Below, one piece after another: positions 14,601 to 24,238 of a DNA stretch of 64,000 nucleotides. This DNA is from Brienomyrus brachyistius (lineage: Eukaryota > Chordata > Actinopteri > Osteoglossiformes > Mormyridae). The translations under genes and the position numbers were made by a program. The notes under the pieces are model-generated. The model was given only the letters and a program-made list of their open reading frames with translations. It had not been told where the DNA came from and made no database searches. Numbering within the stretch: the stretch's first letter is position 1; every line of letters begins with the position of its first letter. Location: assembly GCF_023856365.1 (NCBI RefSeq), contig NC_064548.1, forward strand, positions 4,329,501-4,393,500. The letters are read 5' to 3'.

Positions 14601-16408
14601 TTAAATTAAACAAATAACACTCTGAGCTTCTTTGCAAAGTAATTTTCAATCCTGCTACAATGGATGATATTACACCATACATTTGTTCTATCGCAGTTGC
14701 TATATTAGTACCCAGTACAATACAGAATTGCATTTTATTTGTGAGATATTCAATTGGAGAAGAAAGCACTTTGTGAACTACAACACCATATAGTCTTAGA
14801 GAACACTACTAACACACAAAACGGTTATCTGAGTGAACAATAGTGATGTCCGATCCATGAATCATTCTTTTCATCCGGTTCTTTTCAGTGAATTGGTTAA
14901 ACGGGTTTCCTAACATGATCAAACACATTGCACAAGTTACAGTATTAGATTCTCAAAATCTAAAAATATCTGACAAATTATATAAAAACACACCGTTTTA
15001 TTTATTTATTTTTTAATTCATTGCATGTGCTTTTCATGGACTCTGTAGTCATGTGCATGCCCAGCAGCTGCAGCTTACTACTCCCACTCCCATAAAACAA
15101 CGCTTCATGAGCCATTTGCTATATTTTCTGACCCCACTAGATGGAGCTCTCTGTTCATAAATAGGCTCAGAGCATGCCCCAAAATAAACCACATGCACCG
15201 TCTAGTGGGTCAGAAACTACAGCAAATGGGTCATTTTGGCCATCGCTACTCCTGACTCTCGGCAGTTGACAAGTTCGGCACATTCAGTTGAAGTGGTTAC
15301 TAGGCCATCCCCTTGACACTCATAAAACCCAGAAGGAGATGTTTTTGATATAATTTATTAATGTATTATTTAGTTAAATTTAAAGTGCATTTAATCACAT
15401 TATCGGCCACTGGTACCACTGTTATTTGTGCATAATTCATTTCATTTGGCGTAAATGACGAAGTTCTGGATTCATAAAAACCATATTTTTTTCCCATTGA
15501 ATATGTGTAATTTAGCATCTGATTTTACTGAACATGTGATTTTCCAGGAATGCATAGTCACATTGTAGCAGGACTGACTGTAATATATTTCAGATGGATA
15601 ATCTGGGTATACAAGTGAGTGAAGTGGGGGAAAAAGTATTTTCTAATTGTGTTCTAACTAGGCTTTTATTATCACAGATATCATCAATTCTGATAAAAGC
15701 AACAGTACAGATATGTTGGTTTTCAGCAAACACTATCTCCCCACAGCCTACATCAGGTCCAACCAGATCATGGGCTGGGGAGAGAAGGCCATAGAGATCC
15801 GTTCCGTCGAGACAGGACACCTGGATGGAGTTTTCATGCACAAGAGGGCCCAGAGGCTGAAGTTCCTGTGCGAGAGGAATGATAAGGTGTGTGTGTGTGT
15901 GTGTGAGAGGTAGAACTGATTTCAAGTTGTGTCGAGGGTGTCTCAAATTTCATTTCTTGTAAAAGCATGTAGATGCTTCTCACTTCTTCTTATTGTAAAA
16001 TACTGAATGAGTGATTTCCAGTTTCAAAAGGATGCAAAACATGGTGTTTCCTGCCTACTGCAGCACATGCTTATGAGTATTTGGTCAGCGTATAGAGAGA
16101 TGCTGGTGCATTTTTTTGTAACCAAAAAAGAAAAGTAATCCATGCAGTTCAGCTAATGTTTGTCCTTTATGCAGTCAGTTGGCTGGATGGATATGTAGTG
16201 GAGCACAACCTTGCCTCCCGCAAATGCACACACAAATGAACGTGTTGACACATTAATGTACGTTTTAATGTGTGACGTACCCAAGGGTGTCCTGCGCTTC
16301 ATGCATGTCTCTCTCTCTCCATAGGTGTTCTTTGCCTCAGTGCGCTCTGGGGGATCCAGCCAGGTGTACTTCATGACCTTGGGGCGAAGTTCCCTGCTTA
16401 GCTGGTAG
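741..16408 (+). CDS. map4k4: MAP4K4 (Ste20-family kinase), C-terminal part: linker and CNH domain
   Basis: Exons read from homology, GT-AG sites and phase: 741-966, 2451-2557, 2680-2819, 3273-3370, 5258-5433, 6385-6502, 8242-8433, 9994-10111, 10535-10687, 11074-11217, 12288-12422, 12917-13017, 13252-13401, 14305-14464, 15747-15886, 16325-16408 (stop TAG). This gives about 746 residues. The first exons encode the Ser/Pro-rich linker ([36 protein letters not shown], an acidic [14 protein letters not shown] run). From exon 9 on lies the citron-homology domain, with [18 protein letters not shown], a conserved core and the terminal LGRSSLLSW. That ending and the linker favour MAP4K4 over its paralogs MINK1 and TNIK. 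The family's N-terminal Ste20 kinase domain must lie upstream. MAP4K4 acts in the cytoplasm in JNK/stress and adhesion signalling; the CNH domain binds small GTPases (family knowledge). Exon 1 as written needs one base fewer in a C run at 757-765 to stay in frame. Confidence 0.95.
2900..3061 (+). repeat. tRNA-headed SINE, plus orientation
   Basis: The left end has a Pol III A-box-like stretch (TGGCTCAGTGGGTTAGG). The right end has the widespread fish SINE tail 'TTGCTTTGGATAGAGGTGT' followed by GCTAAATAACAAATGTAAATG. It lies in the map4k4 intron between the exons ending at 2819 and starting at 3273. A relative in the opposite orientation is at 59765-59955. Confidence 0.7.
3958..4342 (+). mobile_element. 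LINE 3' fragment, plus orientation
   Basis: The translation shows [20 protein letters not shown] and RRLRGDMI, the same C-terminal reverse-transcriptase ORF segment as the longer LINE at 55811-56936. It is interrupted by a TAG at about 4072 and by frame breaks. It ends in the same 3' tail (reverse complement of 'GAGGCCATTCGGCCCATCAA') and a TTCTTATGTTCTTAT terminus. It is a dead, strongly 5'-truncated copy in a map4k4 intron. Confidence 0.85.
5603..6360 (-). mobile_element. LINE fragment, minus orientation
   Basis: On the minus strand the translation reads [19 protein letters not shown] and [16 protein letters not shown], typical of the region just after the reverse-transcriptase palm in fish LINEs. 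A separate frame upstream ([11 protein letters not shown]) resembles the palm motif, so frameshifts divide the ORF. The element ends at about 5605 with 'TTTATTGATCCCAGGGGGAA', a common 3' end. It is a different LINE family from the copy at 3958. It sits between map4k4 exons 5 and 6. Confidence 0.75.
7183..7252. repeat. compound (GT)n(GA)n microsatellite
   Basis: About 18 GT units pass directly into about 16 GA units in a map4k4 intron. It stands next to a dispersed repeat that also flanks GT arrays at 35.1 kb. Confidence 0.95.
7256..7485. repeat. microsatellite-associated dispersed repeat, copy 1
   Basis: This stretch shares, in the same order and orientation, several blocks with 35155-35440: 'GGTCCTCA...GGGGAC', 'TCAAAAAACTAAAAATGCC', 'TTGGTTACTTGTGG' and 'TTTTGCCCATGGAAA' against matching blocks there. 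Both copies are bounded by simple repeats. The family is not one I can name. Confidence 0.6.
7487..7582. repeat. TGTC/TGCC tetranucleotide array
   Basis: About 24 tandem tetranucleotides alternate between TGTC and TGCC. The array reads open on both strands only because the unit has no stop codon. Confidence 0.95.
8242..8433 (+). other. map4k4: map4k4 Ser-rich cassette exon
   Basis: This 192-bp exon starts and ends in phase 0, so skipping it keeps the reading frame. It encodes [20 protein letters not shown] followed by a serine run and a Ser/Pro stretch ending DKLSASE. From family knowledge the matching linker segment in mammalian MAP4K4 is present in some isoforms and absent in others, so alternative use here is likely but not shown. 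Acceptor TTACAG and donor GTATGT are both good. Confidence 0.75.
8655..8682. repeat. 28-base T homopolymer
   Basis: An uninterrupted T run lies in the map4k4 intron after the cassette exon. Read as the complement it could be the poly-A tail of a minus-strand retrocopy, but I recognise no retroelement body next to it. Confidence 0.8.
12490..12690 (+). repeat. degenerate SINE fragment, plus orientation
   Basis: Segments 'TTTCTCTGGGTTTTTCAGGA', 'GTCTCTAAATTGCCC' and 'GTGATGGACTGTCATCCC' align with the reverse complement of the SINE at 41867-42212. It is an old, diverged copy in the intron after map4k4 exon 11. Confidence 0.6.
13655..13937. mobile_element. MITE with GC-rich terminal inverted repeats
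   Basis: The left end TACGGTGATTCCCCCGCC and the reverse complement of the right end, TACAGCGATCCCCCGCTA, are inverted copies. The interior repeats the motif 'CGCGATATAG' and its variants. There is no ORF. The TA at each edge suits a TA-targeting family. It lies in the intron between map4k4 exons 13 and 14. Confidence 0.75.
15113..15228. repeat. 29-bp inverted repeat around a 58-bp spacer
   Basis: CATTTGCTATATTTTCTGAC with CCCACTAGA at 15113-15141 pairs with its near-perfect complement at 15200-15228. It is probably the remnant of a MITE in the map4k4 intron before exon 15. Confidence 0.65.
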
Positions 16409-19400
16409 AAGATATGCTCCCCTCCCCGCCCCCCCACATTGGAATAAGTTTTATTTTTCCCCTCAATATTTAAGACGACAACCAAGAAACAAACACGACG
16501 ACCTTGAACTGAAACTTCAATTGCCGTACCAAGCCACCCCAGAAGTGAATGGGGGCTTTTAACAAGAGAAATGAAGATGCATGGGAGGAGCAGGAAGAGG
16601 ATCTTCTCATAGCCAATGAGTTTGCAGATATTGGTTATGTCATCAGATTGTTACCTTAATGACAGCCTAAACCCCAATAGCTTCCCATCACTATCAAGAT
16701 ATCTAAGTTCTGATGTAGACCTGCATTTGGTCTTTCCAGAGATATCAAGACCCCCTTGAATTGTCCTATATTTAAGGTTTGGGGTAGCGCTCCCACAGTT
16801 GAGAAATCTATGTTTATGTATCCTGCTTGAGGGAAGGAGTGGGGGGTTTACAAATGGGCAGGATAATCAATCGGTGGCTGTCCACACTTCACTCGGATCA
16901 TGGGTGGGAGGGTTGGCCTTGGTGTTTTCGTGGCAAAAGGAGTGGGTGGGGTTTGAGGGCGTTTTGTCCTCGTCACGTGTGCTTTTGGGTTAGGGCAGGC
17001 ATCTCTGTGTTGCATTTTTGACATTTCCATAAGGTGGTCCTCTACAGGGGTTTAGGGCATGTTCTAGGAAAAAAGTGCAACTGTATTTTGTTTTTTTTTT
17101 CCTTCTCAATTAATAAATCCCACGTTTTCTTAATTTTATTTTGGCCTACTTCATTGCTAAGATGGTTATAAGATTCCAAGAAAGGGGATTTTGACTGACT
17201 TTTCAGTCATATAGGTGTGGGGAGGACAAACTTCTTCTAGTTGTTACACTGGCTAACTGTGTGGACCACATCCTCTACCCTTTTGAGTCTGTCATGAGGT
17301 TTATCCAGACGTTGTTCCTTTTTATATGGCAATAGGTATGAGTATCAATAGGTGGATTAGGGCCATGTTTCCTATACTCCAGTGGGGGAAGTTGATATTT
17401 GATGGTTTTTATTCTAATGGTCATATTTGATAGTTCACCAGTGATCCACCCTCCTGTCGTCGCTCACATTCCACCTATGTGTGATCTTTAAATAAAAAAT
17501 AAAACCCAAAGCATTTTAATGATACTCCCTGCTGTCAGGGAGGGAGAGGGGGGCCACCAGGGGAGCACTTGGGTCCTTTGTGCTGGTTATGAGATCTGTC
17601 GTATATTCTGCACTATGCATGACTCTTCTTGATGGCAGGCCAGGTTACAAGCTTGAATGTGTGAGGCCAAACGGCGCTATGGGGATTATGGCGCGATTCA
17701 TACTGTGGTCCATTTTCCTGTTTTGGGGTTTTATGGTCAATAATGAAGGTCAATGATGCGATTCCACAAACAACATTGTAGGTTTTAATTTCTCGAAGGC
17801 TCATCCTGTGCATGGAGAATTACTACTATAATTTCCATGGGTAGTTTTTTGCCATTTTTCAGATTACAATGCGCTTACGCAGAATATTACCGCTTCGACA
17901 AAGGCAAAGACACAGTTTGTAGTGTGATCTGGCAGCATTGCACAAGTTTCTGAAAGCATTGCACGCGTACACATGCATGAGGGAAGGAGGAAAATGATCC
18001 ATGACGTTGGTTGACCAACAATTTATGACTTTTGAAGAGTGGTTCCCAGTAAGGTTTTTTTTTTCTCTCCTTACCTCTTCTTTTTCCCAGAAACTAAGAA
18101 ATTCCCCAGAATGCCCCTACTACTTTTCCCCATCTTTGCCTAAGTCACCTTTTTCATACTGTTTTACAATTGCCTTAATACTGCTCTTGCGTTGGACCAC
18201 ATATACAAGTACATCTTGAAGGCCTGAGTCTTCATATGTATAAGGTTGCTGGGTCATGGGACTCTGACCATTGTCTGAGTAGTATACTACCTTTCAGCTG
18301 TCTCAGTAGCAATTCGTAATTAACCTTACTTTGTTCCATCCCCATTCACTCCTGGAAATGGTCCAAATCAATCCACTCTGTTTGTGTGAAGCCTTGTGGA
18401 ACAGGAAGTGGACAGATAATGTGATATGAAGTGGGTAATTATCCCAGCTGACCGTATTCTCCCATTTCTTCTTTGGCTTGCTGTGCTGCATCCTGTTATC
18501 ACATAAGAAGAGCAGGACCCGTTTTCTCAAGATTCCCAAATCCATCCGGAATTTCCATGCTGTCCCTTACCAAAAGGAGAGGGTGAAGGGGCTGATCTGC
18601 TTTTCAAAGACGTTTCTTACCTACTGTTTTGCGCATTCGTTCCGTTGACCTTGCTCAGTTGTTTGGGTGTGGGAGGTACCGGACCTGCCTGGTTGCCAAG
18701 TGATCCTCAGTCCATGTCTTTTCTTGCATGTTGAACACTTTCTAAGTGGAAAAACCAATGGCATTTGTGTACGAGGCCTTCTTCGTAGATGGTCCCCTCT
18801 GACAAGTCTCTCTCATTGGACAATGTTGTCTTGTGCTTGTTGCTAAGATACATCCGGGCCTCCCGTGAGTGACTCTTAGCTTCCGTGAACAGAAATCCGT
18901 TGTTTTCACATTTCCTCCCTGGAGGCGGAAGGGGCTACCCCTGTTTCTCTTCATGGGCCTAGACGCCTCTATTAAAATAATGAGCAGTATTACCAAACCA
19001 CTACATTTAAGAATAAAATGCGTTTTCAAGATCTCTTAAGCATTGGATATTTTTAACTTCTAGATTTAGTTAAGAACTGAATTGTAGTTTTTTTCTTTTG
19101 GTTTCAGTAATTTTATGTAATCCTAATTACCACTGTAGTGGTTTAATATTATAATGCTCACCTTTTGTTGAGAAAATGTTTACAGACAAATGTTTTTTGT
19201 TACACTAATGTGCATCATATTTATGGTTCATTTGAAAGCTTTTTAATGTTTGTTTTCTCTTTTTTGTATTTCCGTCAATAACCCATAACAGCTGATTTTA
19301 CAGATACAGCTGTAATAATCATACAAATGATGGATTGAGAATTTGTCTGCCCCGACGCCCAGCATCCTTTTGTTGTTGTGGTGACAGCAGCAACAGTCAG

Positions 19401-19560
19401 TCCCTGACTGCACATCGCGGATCAGGCACAAGTGACCAGTTTTACCGTGTTTCTGACATGCTAACTTATGTCTTCTCTGTGTATTATGGCAATTATTGTA
19501 TTTTTCCTGAAGGTCTTTTATTTCTTTCTTTGAATAAACTCAAAGTGATATACAGGACTG
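16409..19560 (+). other. map4k4: map4k4 3'UTR (putative extent)
   Basis: The region after the map4k4 stop codon has no further supported exon. Candidate polyadenylation signals AATAAA occur at 17112-17117, 17491-17496, 17498-17503 and 19533-19538. The last is the most convincing end for a long 3'UTR because mammalian MAP4K4 also has a 3'UTR of several kilobases. The true end is inferred; transcript data would be needed to choose among the signals. Short open frames inside it look accidental. Confidence 0.5.
19533..19538 (+). promoter_or_regulatory. candidate distal polyadenylation signal
   Basis: A canonical AATAAA hexamer lies about 3.1 kb after the map4k4 stop and is followed within 50 bases by T/GT-rich sequence. 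Three earlier AATAAA copies at 17.1-17.5 kb are alternatives for a short transcript. Confidence 0.45.
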
Positions 19561-20296
19561 TTTTCCGTGTCATCTGCCCCCCCCCCCCCCACTGAAGAAA
19601 TCTCAGTCATGTTGTTATAGCTTCCTGGTGACTTGTGTTTATGCTATAAGAATATTTTTTGGGACAGGCGAATTTTGTCTGTAATTAGTCTTAGTTGCAG
19701 CTACTTTTCTGTGAGCAGCTTGTAAAAAGCATGACGAAGGAACAGTGTATATATAAATTTTAAACGTTCCCTGGTTTTCACATTTGTGAAATCGGTATTT
19801 AAGGATGTGCCCGTATGCCAAAAATGCTCACTTTTGTTATGGGTCATATGTATGTATAAAATGGTGTTGGAGTTCATATTGGGAATAAGACTTAAACTTT
19901 CCTTGTACACATTTTACTTTTCTGTGGGGAAAAATTGGAATCCCATGCTTGCAATTTTGCGAAATGTATCTATATGATTTTCATTTATTTATAGCATATT
20001 ATGTCTAAATTTTGGATTAGAAGTGTTGACAGGGGTCTAAGGCTGTCTACTCGTAGCCTGCTAAACCAGATATCTTTTCTTATGGTCAGAAAGATGCTCT
20101 CCGTCCAGTAAATCTCTATCCAATCACAAACATGGAAAAGACCCTGTGTTTTTTCATAGCATTGATGCAACACTGAGTCTTTCAACACATTTAAGCGCTA
20201 TGATGATATGTCTGACATTTCAGACGAAGGGGCACATGAGTGGGTGAGTTGGTGGAGAAATCGGGGCTAGATGAGAAATGGGAAGTTATAGAAATA

Positions 20297-21912
20297 CAGT
20301 CAGGTCCATAAATATTGGGACATCGACACAATTCTAATCTTTTTGGCTCTATACACCACCACAATGGATTTGAAATGGAATGAACAAGATGTGCTTTAAC
20401 TGCAGACTTTCAGCTTTAATTTGAGGGTATTTACATACAAATCAGGTGAACGGTGTAGGAATTACAGCAGTTTGTATATCTGCCACCCACTTTTTAAGGG
20501 ACCAAAAGTAATGGGACAAATTAACAATCATAAATCAAACTTCCACTTTTTAATACTTGGTTGCAAATCCTTTGCAGTCAATTACAGCCTGAAGTCCGGA
20601 ATGCACAGACATCCTCAAACGCTGGGTTACGTCCCTAGTGATGCTCTGCCAGGCCTCTACTGCAACTTCAGTTCCTGCTTGTTCTTGGGGCATTTCCCCT
20701 TCAGTTTTGTCTTTAGCAAGTGAAATGCACGCTCAATCGGATTCAGGTCAGGTGATTGACTTGGCCATTGCATAACATTCTACTTCTTTGCCTTAAAAAA
20801 CTCTTTGGTTGCTTTCGCAGTATGCTTCAGGTCATTGTCCATCTGCACTATGAAGCACCGTCCAATGAGTTCTGAAGCATTTGGCTGAATATGAGCAGAT
20901 AATATTTCCCGAAACACTTCAGAATTCATCCTGCTGCTTTTGTCAGCAGGCACATCATCAATAAATACAAGGGAACCAGTTCCAGTGGCAGCCATACTTC
21001 ACTGATAAGGTGGTATGTTTTGGATCGTGAGAAGTTCCTTTCCTTCTCCATACTATTCTCTTCCCATCACTCTGGTACAAGTTGATCTTTGTCTCATCTG
21101 TCCATAGGATGTTGTTCCAGAACTGTAAAGGCTTTTTTAGATGTTGTTTGGCAAACTCTAATCTGGCCTTCCTGTTTTTGAGGCTCACCAATGGTTTACA
21201 TCTTTAGTTGAACCCTCTGTATTCACTCTGGTGAAGTCTTCTCTTGATTGTTGACCTTGACACACATACACCTACTTCCTGGAGAGTGCTCTTGATCTGG
21301 CCAACTGTTCTGAAGGGGTTTTTCTTCACCAGGGAAAGATTTCTTCGGTCATCCACCAAAGAAGTTGTTTTCCGTGGTCTTGCAACTCTTTTGGTGTTGC
21401 TGAGCCCACCGGTGCGATCTTTCTTTTTAAGAATGTTCCAAACAGTTGATTTGGCTACACCTAATGTATTTGCTATCTCTCTGATGGGTTTGTTTTTATT
21501 TTTCAGCCTAATGACGACTTGCTTCACTGATAGTGATAGGTCTTTGCATCTCATATTGAGAGTTGACAGCAACGGATTCTGAATGCAAATAGCACACTTG
21601 AAATGAACTCTAGACCTTTTATCTGCTCCTTGTAAATTAGATAATGAGGGAATGACACACACTTGGCCATGGAACAGCTGAGCAGCCAATTGTCCCATTA
21701 CTTTTGGTCCCTTAAAAAGTGGGTGGCAGATATACAAACTGCTGTAATTCCTACACCGTTCACCTGATTTGTATGTAAGTACCCTCAAATTAAAGCTGAA
21801 AGTCTGCAGTTAAAGCACATCTTGTTCGTTTCACTTCAAATCCATTGTGGTGGTGTTTAGAGCCAAAAAGATTAGAATTGTGTCGATATCCCAATATTTA
21901 TGGACCTGACTG
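20297..21912 (-). mobile_element. complete but dead Tc1-like transposon
   Basis: The element begins CAGTCAGGTCCATAAATATT and ends with its inverted copy. The inverted repeats run well beyond 100 bp, with the matching block continuing through the 'GCAGACTTTCAGCTTTAATT' segment on both sides. It is flanked by TA at 20295-20296 and 21913-21914, the Tc1/mariner target duplication. At 1616 bp it has the usual full length. The transposase gene is on the minus strand and broken (see the pseudogene entry). It sits in the spacer between map4k4 and il1r2. Confidence 0.95.
20700..21554 (-). pseudogene. Tc1-like transposase, frame-broken
   Basis: The N-terminal part holds the paired helix-turn-helix region (LSVKQVVIRLKNKNK, IREIANTLGVAKSTVWNILK) and the second DNA-binding half (STIKRRLHQSEYRGF) before a stop near 21204. 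The catalytic part continues in two further frames: the first Asp in FWNNILWTDETK, the second in IVQMDNDLKHTA. After a stop at about 20780 the third acidic site follows in WPSQSPDLNPIERA. So all three DD34E residues are still recognisable, but at least two stops or frameshifts separate them and no working transposase could be made. Confidence 0.9.
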
Positions 21913-21914
21913 TA

Positions 21915-24238
21915 GCTACTTCAGAATTAAATTAAACACCCTTAATTTCATCATTATGTAACGTAAGGGAAACTTGTGAACTTTGAATCTGTTCATTGGG
22001 GTTTGTAATTCAGCTAGTCACTAGTATGCATCTTGATCTATTCCATCTGCCCTTCACATCACATACTCCTGTTTGCCATGTCCAATAAGCCTTTCATCAG
22101 TGATGTTAATTCAGCCCCCAGCAGTGTATTTGTGTCCTTCAGGCTGAACCATTGGATCCTCATTCCATTGTTTATATTAGTTTAATATTGTTTGGTTATG
22201 TTTACTTATTAGGAAAGTTTGTTGTAACCAGGAAACGTCTTAAATTTGCAGTTCTATAATAAATGATGGTTTCCTTTTTCATGAAATGGAAACAAGAAAT
22301 ATTGAATTTTAGCTACTTTAGGGACAAAAACGAAAAACTGACCATACAATAAGCCTGTGAATTGAAGCAGAATACCCGGTTGGATTTTAAATTCAGTGGT
22401 ATCCTTGATTAAAAAGCCGTCAAGTTAGGGCAGGAGCCAATCAGATCTGCAATGTTACTGAATACCAAACCTACGCTCGTGATAAAGATAATTTTAATGG
22501 TTCCAGTAGTAATTTGAAATTTTAAGCTTATGTAAACTTAAAATGTTGGTGTCAAGTATGGAAGAAAATGTGATAATACATGTACCGATAAATTAATCTC
22601 TATTTGGGTTCCCAGTTTCTGTAAATATTGTAGCCTAAAAATGACATTGTCACATTCTGGCCCATATAATCTCCATCAACATCACAGAAAAAAATGTGAC
22701 ATTGAGTTGTGGATCGTATGAAACGTCAGTACTGAATGAATTCCCACCCCATACAAGATGCACACTTGTGCAACATTGTGGGATTGCTGTTTAAGGACTA
22801 TGCTGAGTATGCTGTTCACGTCATTAAATGTGGCTGTCTTCCCAGCAGTATTCAGGACAGTTATTTGGTCGAATTAGGAGACAAAGGATTAATTTTTACT
22901 ATTTGAAAATATTTTGTTGTTTCCTTTGTGTATATACTAATTCCTGTGCAGAGAATTTTTCACAAGCAATTTAGATAACCTTCTATAACAGGTGTGACGG
23001 TCAACAATGGCTAGTATGAAGTGAAACAGCAGTTTGCCCTTTGGGGTCTTTAGCATTTACTAGTACATTTTCTCACATGTGTGACTACATAAATGTGGTG
23101 TCACTAACCATTTTTTTCTTTATATTTTTTCTTTTTACAGTAATTTTTTTTTCTTTTAAATTTTACAGTTGAACTATAGCTGTTTTCTGAAAAAAAAAAA
23201 AACTTCTACTGCTTAGTCCATCCAGTCTAGATAATTCATCAGCTGTTATGGGTGTAAATTCTTTATTCATTGAGGTAAACATGCTGATCTGCAGCCCAGT
23301 GGAAAAATTGCTCATCATTCCTTTGCATGTGTGTCGCATATTTTCTTAGAAAAACAGTAATAGTAATCTGTCACTTTGACTGAACTGTGGGGAGAATTGT
23401 TCCGGATAAAACTATATCACATACATGTAAGCAGTTTTTATTACCCAATAGTATTCATGCTGACTAGATACGCAGGGCTCCGGTTTCAGTGTGAGCCAAA
23501 AGGCTTGCAGAAGTGTAAGATGAGTGGGCCGATGAGTCACTTTCACCCCCCACACCGGGTCCTGACAATGAACTTGGCGAGTGTGCGGGGTGTTTCCATT
23601 GCCCAGTCCACATGTATGCATGTATGTGCGTTCATCGGTGTGACTTGTTACAGTAGAGTGCAGTGTACCTGCGAAGGAAGAGCTAAAACGCGTCATGTAG
23701 TCATTCATGCCATGCTAAGCAAACCCAGGGAAAAGTGCCCTTGACATTGTCCCATTAAACATAATTGGGAAGATTTATAAAAAAAAAAAAAAAAAAAAAC
23801 TTTGACTCAATGAAATCAAGACAGTGGCAGAAACATCACAATTGCATTGAATGGGCAGATAAATATCACGTATGTAGGAGACTGGAATCAAATGGTTAAT
23901 GCTCATTTTGAAAAATTTTCTCTTATTTGGATTTTCACACCTAAAAGTCCATACAGTATGTGCGTAGGTTTGTGTTCATCATTCAACGTGTTCATTCTCG
24001 TAACTAAGGCTGAGTTAGTATACATGGCTTTGTTTCTGTGCGCGTGTGTTTTCCATCAGATTGAGAAATGTCAGGACTTTCCAGTTGTACACAGGAACAC
24101 AGACAACTATAAGTAAGAGCACATGCTTCCTCCTTGGTCACTCTGTCCCTTCATACACTCTCACTCACATGTATACACACACACACACACTTTAGTATAC
24201 AGTCCTGCATACTGCTCTGCCTGTCACATAACATCACC
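21915..24238. other. spacer between Tc1 relic and il1r2, nothing firm
   Basis: I see no conserved exon here. There is an A homopolymer at about 23781-23799 and a short CA array at about 24174-24190. A possible non-coding first exon of il1r2 could lie at about 24060-24111 (ATCAG acceptor-like, GTAAGA donor-like), but this is weak. Confidence 0.4.

Noticed and set aside
24060..24111. Possible non-coding first exon of il1r2
   Set aside because: Only weak splice-like motifs support it and nothing conserved is visible.
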